In this document: in pieces, positions 15,841 to 23,520 of the stretch | How positions within the stretch are numbered: position 1 is the first letter of the stretch | Layout: the number at the start of each line of letters is the position of its first letter | Assembly: GCF_003937945.1 (NCBI RefSeq) | Contig: NZ_RSEC01000033.1 | Coordinates: 62,001-126,000 of the forward strand | Origin: Amycolatopsis eburnea | Lineage (GTDB): Bacteria; Actinomycetota; Actinomycetes; Mycobacteriales; Pseudonocardiaceae | DNA length: 64,000 nucleotides | Reading direction: 5' to 3' | Made by a program: the position numbers and the translations under genes | Notes under the pieces: generated by a model | What the model saw: the letters and a program-made list of their open reading frames with translations, nothing else | Told to the model about the DNA's origin: nothing | Databases searched by the model: none

Positions 15841-16566
15841 GTGGCCCGTCCGCAGCGCAGCGAAGAGATCACCAAGCGCATCATCGACCTGATCGTCGAA
15901 CGGGAGCTCCCGCCGGGGGCGCCGATGCCCACCGAGCTGAGCCTGATGGAGGACATCGGCGTCAGCCGCAACTCGATCCGCGAGGCGATCAAGGCCCTGC
16001 AGGCGCTCGGCATCGTCGAGATCCGCCACGGCTACGGCACGTTCGTCGGGTCGGCCGGGTCGGAGTCGCTGCAGACGTGGCTGCTGTTCCGCACCCGCGC
16101 GCGGGGCGCGACCGACGTCGGGCGGCTGCGCGATCTCCTGGAGGTGCGGGAGATGCTCGAGACCGAGCTGACCCGCCGCGTTGCCACCGACCACCGGCCC
16201 GAACTGGTCGAGGAACTGCAGGCGTGCGTCACGCGCATGAAGCGCAAGGGCCCGGACGCCGCCGAGGCCGACCGCGAGTTCCACGACCTCATCTGCGCCG
16301 AGGCCGGGTTCGACCTCGCCCGCGAGCTGACCGGCTTGTTCTGGGATGTCTACCGGATCGCCGAAAGCGAGCTAGGCGGGCCCGCCGGGTCCGCGTCCGC
16401 CACCGCGAAGCGGCACCAGGCGATCGTCGACGCGCTCGTGCTGCGCGACGCCGACGCCGCCGCCGAAGCGGTGCACCGCCACTTCGACGAGGTCCGCAAG
16501 CGCGCGAAAGCGGGACCGTACGGCGGTTTCGGAGTCGCGCGACCGGTACCGGCGGTCCGGTCCTGA
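15841..16566 (+). CDS. FadR-subfamily GntR transcriptional regulator
   Basis: A 241-residue regulator. Residues 1-75 form the winged helix (ITKRIIDLIVERELPPGAPMPTE, then VSRNSIREAIKALQALGIVEIRHGYGTFV); residues from about 90 form an all-alpha FCD ligand domain with the metal-binding pattern Asp/His (REFHDLICAE and HRHFDEVRKRA). FCD regulators usually sense organic or sugar acids. It is divergent from the transporter-lyase-galactosidase-sialidase operon, and two matching operators lie between them, so it most likely represses that operon until a sugar acid binds. GTG 15841 is supported by GGGGAGG seven bases upstream. Confidence 0.93.
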   Translation: MARPQRSEEITKRIIDLIVERELPPGAPMPTELSLMEDIGVSRNSIREAIKALQALGIVEIRHGYGTFVGSAGSESLQTWLLFRTRARGATDVGRLRDLLEVREMLETELTRRVATDHRPELVEELQACVTRMKRKGPDAAEADREFHDLICAEAGFDLARELTGLFWDVYRIAESELGGPAGSASATAKRHQAIVDALVLRDADAAAEAVHRHFDEVRKRAKAGPYGGFGVARPVPAVRS

Positions 16567-16621
16567 CTCTGCGTCGTTGACCCGTTCGGCCCCGCCGGGC
16601 TCCCGACCCGCCCCTCCGGAA

Positions 16622-16704
16622 CGCCCCAAGGTGGCCTTCGGTGCGTGAGACGCACCGAAGGCGGCCTTCGGTGCGTCTGACGCAACCAAGGCCACCTTGG
16701 GGCG
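16622..16704. repeat. REP-like nested inverted repeat between convergent genes
   Basis: Outer 17-bp perfect arms (16622-16638 and 16688-16704, CGCCCCAAGGTGGCCTT and its complement) enclose an inner 11-bp hairpin (16636-16646 with 16650-16660, CTTCGGTGCGT) and an imperfect copy of the same motif. It lies in the 181-bp gap between the regulator and the response regulator, so it could end transcription from both sides. Confidence 0.78.
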
Positions 16705-16747
16705 CTAGCCCGAGCGCCGGTCGCCGGATCGGGCGCGAGGCCGAACA

Positions 16748-17386
16748 TCAGCCTGGCCGGCACAGCCCCCGCTCGTAAGCCACCAGCCCGGCCTCCGTGC
16801 GGTGCGCGCACCCCAGCTTCCGCACCACCCGGGCCACGCACTCCCGCACCACCGGCTCCGCCAGCCCGAGCCGCTCCGCGATCTCCCCGTTGGTCAGCGC
16901 CGACCCGACCCCGATCAGCACCTCTCGCTCCCGCGACGACAGCAGATCCACCCGGGCCAGCCGTTCGTCCCGCGGGCCCGACAGCCGGGTCGCCGCCGAA
17001 ACCCAGCGGCGGGAGGCGTCCGGGGAGAGGACCACGTGCCCGTCCGCGGCCAGGCGGACCACCTTCAGCAGCTCGTTCCGCCGCGCCGAGCGCAACACGA
17101 ACCCCGCCGCGCCGTCGCGCAACGCTCGCAGGATCGCCGCGTCGGAATCGAACGTCGCCAGGACCAGCACCGCGGGGCGGCGGATCACCGGGCCGAGCGG
17201 GCCCAGACGCGGGTCGAGCAGCACCACGTCCGGCAGGCGGCGGCGGAGGGTCGCGCGGGCCGCCGTCGCGTCGCCGACCGCGGCGATCAGCTCGACGCCG
17301 TCGGCCTCGGCGAGGATCGCGCCCAGCCGCGTGCGGACCGGTTCGTCGCGTTCGGCCACCAGGACCCGGACCGGTGGCGCGAGCAC
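16748..17386 (-). CDS. Orphan NarL/LuxR-type response regulator (partly degenerate receiver)
   Basis: A 212-residue protein with an N-terminal receiver-like domain and a C-terminal LuxR helix-turn-helix (LLSSREREVLIGVGSALTNGEIAERLGLAEPVVRECV, given here as residues about 148-185). The phosphoacceptor-type Asp is at 58 in VVLLDPRLG, with acidic residues ERDE at 12-15. The conserved Lys of receivers appears replaced by Arg in GFVLRSARR, so switching may be unusual. No histidine kinase is next to it. It is the last gene of a minus-strand P450/unknown/regulator operon, 3 nt after the unknown gene. Start is GTG 17386; no clear ribosome site. Confidence 0.83.
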   Translation of the reverse strand: MLAPPVRVLVAERDEPVRTRLGAILAEADGVELIAAVGDATAARATLRRRLPDVVLLDPRLGPLGPVIRRPAVLVLATFDSDAAILRALRDGAAGFVLRSARRNELLKVVRLAADGHVVLSPDASRRWVSAATRLSGPRDERLARVDLLSSREREVLIGVGSALTNGEIAERLGLAEPVVRECVARVVRKLGCAHRTEAGLVAYERGLCRPG

Positions 17387-17389
17387 GGC

Positions 17390-17779
17390 TCAGTCCCGCG
17401 GGCGCAGGCGGATCAGCGGCAGGTCGCTCTTCGACGCGCCGACGAGGTCGCGGCCGCCCGGGCCGCGCAGCCGCAGCTCGCGGAAGCGGACCGCCGACAG
17501 CTGGGCGGCTTCGATCGGGTAGACGTCACCGTAGCGCTTGATCTTGTCGACCAGCTCCTTGCCGAGCAGCTCGACCAGCCCCGAGTGCCGGGTCGCGCCG
17601 CCGCCGAGCGGGACGTCCAGCTGCTTGCGCACCTCGGGAAAGCGCTGGTCCAGCTCGACCGCGAGCTGGTGGATCGTGACGTAGGCGGGCCCGAAGTCCC
17701 CCGCGTCCGGTCCGGCCGGGATTTCCTTCAGCACCTTGACGAGCTTGTCGTCCATCCCGAGCTTGTCCCACAGGGTCAC
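17390..17779 (-). CDS. Conserved-looking hypothetical protein, 129 aa
   Basis: I do not recognise this protein. It is mainly alpha-helical by eye and starts VTLWDKLGMDDKLVKVLKEI; the second half has a Gly-rich turn PLGGGATRHSGLVELLGKELVDKI and a basic end with GGRDLVGASKSDLPLIRLR. No membrane segment, signal or metal motif is visible. The GTG at 17779 is chosen because AGGAGG lies seven bases upstream; a GTG at 17797 lies inside that ribosome site. It is 30 nt after the P450 and 3 nt before the response regulator, so all three are probably one transcript. Confidence 0.72.
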   Translation of the reverse strand: MTLWDKLGMDDKLVKVLKEIPAGPDAGDFGPAYVTIHQLAVELDQRFPEVRKQLDVPLGGGATRHSGLVELLGKELVDKIKRYGDVYPIEAAQLSAVRFRELRLRGPGGRDLVGASKSDLPLIRLRPRD

Positions 17780-17809
17780 GCGTTTTCCTCCTGCCACGGC
17801 AGCCGTTGT

Positions 17810-19015
17810 CTACCAGAGGACCGGCACGCGGTCCACTCCCCCGGTGACACGGTTCGTCCGGATCCGGAGTTCATCGACGCCGACGGCCAGCCGCAACCCC
17901 GGGAACCGGCGGAACAGCGAGCCGAACACGACGCGCAGCTCGGTGCGGGCGAGGCTCGCGCCGATGCAGAACCAGCCGCCGTAGGCGAACGCCACGTGCG
18001 CGTTCGGCTTGCGGGCCGGGTCGAACGCCTCGGGGTCCGGGAACACCGTCTCGTCCCGGTTGGCCGCCCCGATCGCCAGGACGACGGCGTCGCCGCGGGC
18101 GATCCGCACGCCGCCGAGGTCGACGTCGTCGTGCGCGTACCGCAGGACGCCGAGCCCGCTCGGCGCGGACAGCCGCAGGATCTCTTCGACGACGCCGTGC
18201 ACGCCCTCGGGGTCGGCGGCCAGCGCGTCGCGGCGGGCGAGGTCGGTGAGCAGGTAGAGCGCGCCGAGGTCGATCCGGTTGGACGTCGTCTCGTGCCCGG
18301 CGAACAGCAAGCCGGCGGCGAGCCGGGCGAGGTCGTCGTCGCCGAACGCGGGGTCGTCGGCCTGCGCGCGCACCAGGTCCGAGACGACGTCCTGACCGGG
18401 GTCGCGCCGCTTGACCGCGGCGAGCCGCCCCATGTAGGCGGCGAACTCGTCGAGCGCGGCCTCCGCTCCGGCGCCGATGTCCATCCGGCCCATCCGGTCC
18501 GACAGCACCCGGAACGTCTCGCGGTCCTCGTACGGGACGCCGAGCAGTTCGCAGATCACCAGCACCGGCAGCGGGAACGACAGGTGCTCGTGCAGGTCGA
18601 CGGGCTCGCCCCCGGCGCCGGCCCGTTCCATCGCGTCGAAGCAGCCGTCGGCCAGCTCCTGGACGTGGCCGGCGAGCCGCCGGATCCGGTTGGCCGAGAA
18701 GGCGGGCACGAGCAGCTTCCGCATGCGGGCGTGCTCGGCGTGCTCGGTCTCGTGGTCCCCCTGCGGCCGGCTGAGGACGGCGGCGTCCGACAACGCCGAC
18801 GCCTCCTCGGGCGCCGGGTGCGACCGCCCGAACCGCGGATCGGTGAACACCGCGCGCACCTGCTCGAACCCGGTGACCAGCCAGGCCGGATCGCCGGCGG
18901 GCGTGGTCACCCCCACCACCGGCCCCTGCCGCCGCAGCACCGCGAACAGCGGCGCGATCTCGAGGACGTTGGGCCGGTCGAACGGCAGCCGCGGCGTGTC
19001 CGTGGTGGCGGTCAT
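17810..19015 (-). CDS. Cytochrome P450
   Basis: A 401-residue class I bacterial P450. The I-helix oxygen-binding motif is [11 protein letters not shown], the ExxR motif is EEILR, the PERF-like region is [10 protein letters not shown], and the heme-Cys loop is [15 protein letters not shown]. The position usually held by His or Arg two residues before the Cys is Trp, which is uncommon because that residue contacts a heme propionate. The protein is soluble with no membrane anchor. GGGAGGGGAA precedes the ATG at 19015. No ferredoxin or ferredoxin reductase gene is adjacent, so redox partners must come from elsewhere. Substrate unknown; no biosynthetic core genes are nearby. Confidence 0.95.
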   Translation of the reverse strand: MTATTDTPRLPFDRPNVLEIAPLFAVLRRQGPVVGVTTPAGDPAWLVTGFEQVRAVFTDPRFGRSHPAPEEASALSDAAVLSRPQGDHETEHAEHARMRKLLVPAFSANRIRRLAGHVQELADGCFDAMERAGAGGEPVDLHEHLSFPLPVLVICELLGVPYEDRETFRVLSDRMGRMDIGAGAEAALDEFAAYMGRLAAVKRRDPGQDVVSDLVRAQADDPAFGDDDLARLAAGLLFAGHETTSNRIDLGALYLLTDLARRDALAADPEGVHGVVEEILRLSAPSGLGVLRYAHDDVDLGGVRIARGDAVVLAIGAANRDETVFPDPEAFDPARKPNAHVAFAYGGWFCIGASLARTELRVVFGSLFRRFPGLRLAVGVDELRIRTNRVTGGVDRVPVLW

Positions 19016-19162
19016 CGGGTTCCCCTCCCGGGTGCGCGGCCGGCCGCACGGACGCGGGCGGCCGGTCACCGGCCCCTACCCCCGGCCCCCGCGGTCCACG
19101 GTACTCAGGAACCACGCCGCCGGGCGGAAAGCGCGGTTTCCCCGCCCTTTCGGGCGAAGCCC

Positions 19163-20554
19163 TTACAACAGCTGCCAAGCTCGCGTCAGCGTGTCCCGCA
19201 GGATCTGCTCCATCTCGTCGAACTGCGCCTGGTCGCACACCAGCGGCGGCGACAGCTGCACCACCGGCTCGGCCCGGTCGTCGGCCCGGCAGTACAACCC
19301 CGCCTCGAACAGCGCCTCCGACAGGAACCCGCGCAGCACCCGCTCCGACTCCGCCGCGCTGAACGTCTCCTTCGTCGCCTTGTCCTTCACCAGCTCGATC
19401 CCGTAGAAGAACCCGGCACCGCGGACGTCCCCGACGATCGGCAGGTCCAGCAACCTGTCCAAAGTGGACCGGAAAGCCGATTCGCGCGTCAGCACGTGCG
19501 AGTAGAGGCCCTCGCGCTCGATCAGGTCGAGGTTCGCCAGCGCCACCGCGCAGGACACCGGGTGCCCGCCGTAGGTCGAGCCGTGCATGAACGTCGTTTC
19601 GCCGCGGGTGAACGGGTCCATCAGCCGATCCGAGGCCAGCACCGCGCCCAGCGGCGCGTAACCCGACGTCAGGCCCTTCGCGGTCGTGATGATGTCCGGC
19701 TGGTACCCGTACCGCTTCGCCGCGAAGTCGTACCCGACCCGGCCGAACGCGCAGATCACCTCGTCGGACACCAGCAGCACGTCGTGCTTGTCGCAGATTT
19801 CCCGGACCCGCGCGAAGTACCCGGGCGGCGGCACGAAACACCCGCCCGTGTTCTGCACCGGCTCGAGGAACACCGCCGCGACGGTGTCCGCGCCTTCGAA
19901 CTCGATCGCCTGCTCGATCTGGTCGGCCGCCCAGCGACCGTAGGCTTCGTAGTCGTCGGCGTGCTCGGGGGCGCGGTAGAAGTTCGTGTTCGGCACGCGC
20001 AGGGTGCTCGGCACCAGCGGCTCGAAGTCCGCCTTCGCGCCGGGGATGCCGGTGATCGACAGCGCGCCCTGCGACGTCCCGTGGTAGGCCAGCGCGCGGC
20101 TGATCACCTTGTGCTTGCCCGGTTTCCCGACGAGCTTGAAGTACTGCTTCGCCAGTTTCCACGCCGTTTCGACCGATTCGCCGCCGCTCACGGTGAAGAA
20201 CACGCGGTTCAGGTCGCCGGGTGCCGCCGAGGCGAGCCGGGTGGCCAGTTCGATCGCCGCCGGGTGCGCGTGGCCCCACAGCGGGAAGTACGCGAGCTGC
20301 TTCGTCTGCCGCGCGGCCGCTTCGGCGAGCTCCTCGCGGCCGTGGCCGACCTGGACCGCGAACAGGCCGGCCAGCCCGTCGAGGTAGCGCTTGCCCCGGG
20401 CGTCCCAGATGTACGGGCCTTCGCCGCGCACGATCACCGGGACGTCGGTGTCGTCGTAGGTGGAGTGGCGCGTGAAGTGCATCCAGAGGTTGCTGCGGGC
20501 GGCCTCGGCCAGGCTCGAAGCGTCGGCGGTGGCGCGGTCGGCGGTTGTGGTCAT
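19163..20554 (-). CDS. Class III PLP aminotransferase (omega-amino acid/polyamine type)
   Basis: A 463-residue fold-type I aminotransferase. Key features are the N-terminal NLWMHFTRHSTYDD, the PLP phosphate site VSGGESVETAWKLA, the DEVICAFGR motif holding the Asp that contacts PLP, and the PLP Lys in TTAKGLTSGYAPLGA near residue 292. The subfamily is like GABA, beta-alanine or putrescine:pyruvate aminotransferases. The neighbours, an Lrp regulator and an APC permease, fit amine or amino-acid use, as in the actinobacterial polyamine/GABA loci. ATG 20554 gives the family N-terminus; an upstream in-frame extension lacks support. Confidence 0.9.
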   Translation of the reverse strand: MTTTADRATADASSLAEAARSNLWMHFTRHSTYDDTDVPVIVRGEGPYIWDARGKRYLDGLAGLFAVQVGHGREELAEAAARQTKQLAYFPLWGHAHPAAIELATRLASAAPGDLNRVFFTVSGGESVETAWKLAKQYFKLVGKPGKHKVISRALAYHGTSQGALSITGIPGAKADFEPLVPSTLRVPNTNFYRAPEHADDYEAYGRWAADQIEQAIEFEGADTVAAVFLEPVQNTGGCFVPPPGYFARVREICDKHDVLLVSDEVICAFGRVGYDFAAKRYGYQPDIITTAKGLTSGYAPLGAVLASDRLMDPFTRGETTFMHGSTYGGHPVSCAVALANLDLIEREGLYSHVLTRESAFRSTLDRLLDLPIVGDVRGAGFFYGIELVKDKATKETFSAAESERVLRGFLSEALFEAGLYCRADDRAEPVVQLSPPLVCDQAQFDEMEQILRDTLTRAWQLL

Positions 20555-20591
20555 GCCTCGGTTATCGCACGCCCGGAAGCGTCGATGCAAG

Positions 20592-20667
20592 CGATTCAGT
20601 CGCTCAGACTAACCCAGTCGACTAATTCAGAAGTTCCACAGGGGACAGACCTTCGGATTTAGTCGTC
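20592..20667. promoter_or_regulatory. Candidate Lrp/AsnC half-sites before the aminotransferase
   Basis: The 111-bp gap holds GACTAA at 20607-20612 and again at 20620-20625 (13-bp step), plus the complementary form in CGGATTTAGTCGTC at 20654-20667, which overlaps the end of the lrp gene. The same 14-mer recurs before lrp and the permease at 21249-21262. The pattern suggests a shared operator for the adjacent Lrp protein. Confidence 0.55.
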
Positions 20668-21154
20668 ACCCTGAGCGAGTGCCCCACTGGTAGGTCTGCT
20701 TCCGCAGCTTGAGGTAGACCATCGCCTCCGCGTGCCGGACGCCGGGCAGCGCGCGGATCCGCGTCGAGATCAGCTGCAGCAGCGCCTCGTCGTCCGCGCA
20801 GACGGCTTCGCACAGCAGGTCGTAGCGCCCGGCGCAGAGGATCACGTACGCGATCTCGTCCATTTCGGCCAGCGCGTCGCCGACCGGCTCGAGCGGGCCG
20901 TCCACGGTGATCGCGATCATCGCCTGCCGGAACAGCCCGACCTGCAAGGGATCCGAGACGGCGACGATCTGGATGACGCCCGAGTCCGACAGCCGCTGGA
21001 CCCGCTGCCGGACCGCCGCCTCCGAGAGGCCGACCGCCTTGCCGATCGTCGCGTACGCCCGCCGTCCGTCCTCCTGCAGCTGCGCGATGATCTGCCGGGA
21101 GATGTCGTCGAGCACCGGCGGCGCGGGCCGGCTGGGGGTGTCCTGGCTGCTCAC
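20666..21154 (-). CDS. Lrp/AsnC-family transcriptional regulator
   Basis: A 162-residue regulator. The N-terminal helix-turn-helix reads LDDISRQIIAQLQEDGRRAY with the recognition part VGLSEAAVRQRVQRLSDSGVI; the C-terminal RAM ligand domain ends in LRKQTYQWGTRSG. Lrp proteins sense amino acids and form octamers on DNA. It lies between a divergent permease and a same-strand aminotransferase, with repeated CGGATTTAGTCGTC/GACTAA motifs in both flanking gaps, so it probably controls both. The GTG at 21154 is the best start by length; no strong ribosome site is visible and an upstream GTG at 21217 is possible. Confidence 0.88.
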   Translation of the reverse strand: MSSQDTPSRPAPPVLDDISRQIIAQLQEDGRRAYATIGKAVGLSEAAVRQRVQRLSDSGVIQIVAVSDPLQVGLFRQAMIAITVDGPLEPVGDALAEMDEIAYVILCAGRYDLLCEAVCADDEALLQLISTRIRALPGVRHAEAMVYLKLRKQTYQWGTRSG

Positions 21155-21335
21155 GCCCGGATCATCCCCGACGCGGGCGACGCCGGGCAACCGCGCCACG
21201 CCGTCACGTCCCGTCACCGAATACGAAGCTTCACAGGCGACGGGACGACGGATTTAGTCGTCCGAGTGGCGTTGACAACACCGAATCGGTGCTGTTCCAT
21301 CCGTCGCACCTTGCCCCCGGCCGGAGGGAACGCCG
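21155..21335. promoter_or_regulatory. lrp/permease divergent region with GACGAC-N7-GTCGTC site
   Basis: The 181-bp divergent gap contains an inverted repeat GACGAC-N7-GTCGTC at 21244-21262 that includes the 14-mer CGGATTTAGTCGTC shared with 20654-20667. TTGACA lies at 21273-21278, just downstream, as a possible -35 box for the permease. The permease ribosome site is GGAGGG before ATG 21336. Confidence 0.5.
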
Positions 21336-22703
21336 ATGCCCCGCACCCCCGCCCCGCCCGCCGCCGCCGTCCCCGCCAAGGCGAAGAAGACGCTCACCCG
21401 CTCCATCGGCGTCGGCGGCGGCACGCTGCTGACGCTCAGCTGCGTGACGCCGGCTTCCTCGCTGTTCGTCCTCGTGCCGCCGCTGTTCGCCGACCTCGGC
21501 ACCGGCACCGCGCTCGCCATCGCGCTCGCGGTGCTGCTCTGCGTCGGGATCGCCTTCTGCTACTCCGAACTCGGCACGCTGGTGCCGAGCGCCGGCGGCG
21601 AGTACGCGATGGTGACGACCGTGGCGAACCGGTTCGCCGGCTGGCTGACCTTCATGCTGTCGTTCATCGTGATCCTCGTCGTGCCACCGATCATCGCGAT
21701 CGGCGTGGCCGACTACCTCGCCGCCGTCGCCGACGTCAGCCCGTCGGTCGCGGGCGCGCTCGTGATGCTCGCGTCGACCGTGATGGGCCTGCTGAACCTG
21801 CGGTCCAACGCGTGGATCACCGGCGTCTTCCTGGTCATCGAGATCGTCGCGATCTTCGCGGTGTCCCTGCTCGGCTTCACGCACACCACGCAGAGCCCCG
21901 CGGTGCTGGTCGAGCCGAGCCTCGGCACCAGCGGGATCGGGCTGATCGCCGTCGTGACCGGGCTGGCCGTCGCGCTGTTCGTGGTGCAGGGCTTCAGCAC
22001 CGCCGTCTACCTCGCCGAGGAGATGCGCGAGCCGCGCAAGACCGTCGCGCGGACCGTGTTCTGGACGCTCGGGATCAGCGCCGTGGTCATCCTCGTGCCG
22101 GTCGTCGCGATCACCCTCGCCGTGCCGGACGCCGCCGCGCTCGCCGGCGTCGACCTCACCGCGCTGGTCACCGGCTGGAGCAGCCCGGCCGTCGGCACCG
22201 CGATCAGCCTCTGCATCGCGGCGGCCATCGTCAACGCGGTGATCGTCATGGTCATCCAGAACTCGCGCGTGCTCTACGCCTCCGCGCGCGACCAGGCGTG
22301 GCCGACGCCGGTGAACCGCGCGATGAGCGTGGTCAGCGAGCGGTTCGGCGCGCCGTGGGTCGCGACCCTCGTGGTCGGGCTGTCCGAAGCGGTCCTCTGC
22401 TTCGTGCCGGTCGACACGCTCAGCGGTGTCACCGGGGTCGCCGTCGTCGCGCTCTACCTCAGCGTCGCGGCCGCCGCGCTGGGCGCCCGCCGGGCGGCGC
22501 ACCGGAAACCGCACGTCTGGCGGATGCCCGCCTGGCCGGTGGTGCCGGTGCTCGCGGCCGGGGCGCTGGCCTACGTCCTGGTCGAGCAGAGCGCGCTCGA
22601 CCTCGGCATCACCGCGGGCGTGCTGGTCGTCTCGGCGCTGTACTGGTGGGGGTACCTGCGGCGCCGCCCCGAGCGCTGGGTCGTGACGGTCCCGCGGGAC
22701 TAG
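21336..22703 (+). CDS. APC-superfamily amino acid/amine permease
   Basis: A 455-residue integral membrane protein with about twelve predicted helices. The N-terminal TLTRSIGVGGGTLLTLSCVTPASSLF and the following CYSELGTLVPSAGGEY are typical of APC permeases (helices 1 and 2, including the substrate-carboxylate loop). It should bring an amino acid or polyamine-type compound into the cell using an ion gradient. Divergent from lrp and next to an aminotransferase, it probably supplies that enzyme's substrate. GGAGGGAACGCCG before ATG 21336 supports the start. The stop overlaps the convergent small gene by 4 nt. Confidence 0.9.
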   Translation: MPRTPAPPAAAVPAKAKKTLTRSIGVGGGTLLTLSCVTPASSLFVLVPPLFADLGTGTALAIALAVLLCVGIAFCYSELGTLVPSAGGEYAMVTTVANRFAGWLTFMLSFIVILVVPPIIAIGVADYLAAVADVSPSVAGALVMLASTVMGLLNLRSNAWITGVFLVIEIVAIFAVSLLGFTHTTQSPAVLVEPSLGTSGIGLIAVVTGLAVALFVVQGFSTAVYLAEEMREPRKTVARTVFWTLGISAVVILVPVVAITLAVPDAAALAGVDLTALVTGWSSPAVGTAISLCIAAAIVNAVIVMVIQNSRVLYASARDQAWPTPVNRAMSVVSERFGAPWVATLVVGLSEAVLCFVPVDTLSGVTGVAVVALYLSVAAAALGARRAAHRKPHVWRMPAWPVVPVLAAGALAYVLVEQSALDLGITAGVLVVSALYWWGYLRRRPERWVVTVPRD

Positions 22704-22930
22704 TCCTTCCGGCGCAGCTGGCGGATGCCGACGACGATCACCGCGAGCAGGCCGGCGATCGAGACCAGCGCCCACACCCAGGTCGGGATGCCGACGGCGT
22801 CGAGCCCGGCGGGCGGCGGGGACGTCGGCGCCGTCGGACTGGTTTCGGTCTGGGCGGCAGCCGGCCCGCCGAGCACGACCAGCCCGGCGAACGCGGCGAG
22901 AACGGCTCCGAGGACACGACGCGGGATCAT
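22700..22930 (-). CDS. Small exported membrane-anchored protein, 76 aa
   Basis: Residues 1-26 form a signal-like segment ending GGPAAAQTE. A Pro/Thr/Ser-rich linker follows, then one membrane helix (IPTWVWALVSIAGLLAVIVVG) and a basic tail RQLRRKD. The layout suits a protein anchored by its C-terminus with a short outside stalk. No LPXTG motif and no recognisable domain. Stop overlaps the permease stop tail to tail. Function unknown. Confidence 0.65.
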   Translation of the reverse strand: MIPRRVLGAVLAAFAGLVVLGGPAAAQTETSPTAPTSPPPAGLDAVGIPTWVWALVSIAGLLAVIVVGIRQLRRKD

Positions 22931-23055
22931 CCGGACATCCTGCCCTATCCGCCTGTGCAGTCTTCGTGTCCACCCGTGCAGCCGCGGCGGGCCCACTTCT
23001 CTTCGCGCCCCGCATTGGCCAGGATGGACGCCTGGGTGGCGAGGGAAGGACGTCC

Positions 23056-23520
23056 ATGGCGACGGTGCGGGACGAAGCCGACGCGCGGAAGCAGCTGCGC
23101 AAGGAAGACCGGCTCACGGCGAACGAGCCACGGGAGACCGCGGCGGACGTCGCGAAGCCCGACGGCGGCGGCTCGGCCGCGCTGGTCGCGGACGCCGGCC
23201 TCATCGCGCTGGACTACGACCAGGTCGAGCAGGCCAAGGCGGCTCTCGACGAGCGTTCGCGCGCGCTGTCGGCCCACCTCGCCGCGGCCGCCGAGCTGAG
23301 CACGCCGCTGACCGACGGCCACGGCCCGGTGGCGCACTGGATGCGCCGCTCGTTCGGGCTCCGGGGCGGCACGGACCCCGGTGGCGTGCAGGCCACGCTG
23401 CGGTCGTACCTCGACGAGCTGGCTTCGCTGCGGCAGGCGCTCGACACCGTCGCCACGACGCACCACCGCAACGACGACGAGGCCGCCGAGGTCCTCCGGG
23501 CGGGTGAGCGCGATGCCTGA
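23056..23520 (+). CDS. Hypothetical protein, first gene of T7SS-associated cluster, 154 aa
   Basis: I do not recognise a named family. The protein is hydrophilic and helical, beginning MATVRDEADARKQLRKEDR; the second half (VEQAKAALDERSRALSAHLAAAAEL, residues about 57-82, then a turn and DELASLRQALDTVATTHHRND) reads as two long helices, as in WXG100-type helical hairpins, though no clear W-x-G motif is present. GGGAAGGA lies before the ATG. It overlaps the following PPE-like gene by 8 nt, so it is probably part of the same type VII secretion substrate operon. Confidence 0.7.
   Translation: MATVRDEADARKQLRKEDRLTANEPRETAADVAKPDGGGSAALVADAGLIALDYDQVEQAKAALDERSRALSAHLAAAAELSTPLTDGHGPVAHWMRRSFGLRGGTDPGGVQATLRSYLDELASLRQALDTVATTHHRNDDEAAEVLRAGERDA

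Noticed and set aside
16748..19015. Natural-product biosynthetic cluster around the P450
   Set aside because: No polyketide, peptide, terpene or RiPP core gene, and no ferredoxin, lies nearby.
16802..20662. A 1286-codon open frame on the plus strand
   Set aside because: It lies opposite the response regulator, unknown protein, P450 and aminotransferase, which have clear motifs. High GC keeps the antisense frame open; its translation is Arg/Pro/Gln-rich with no family features.
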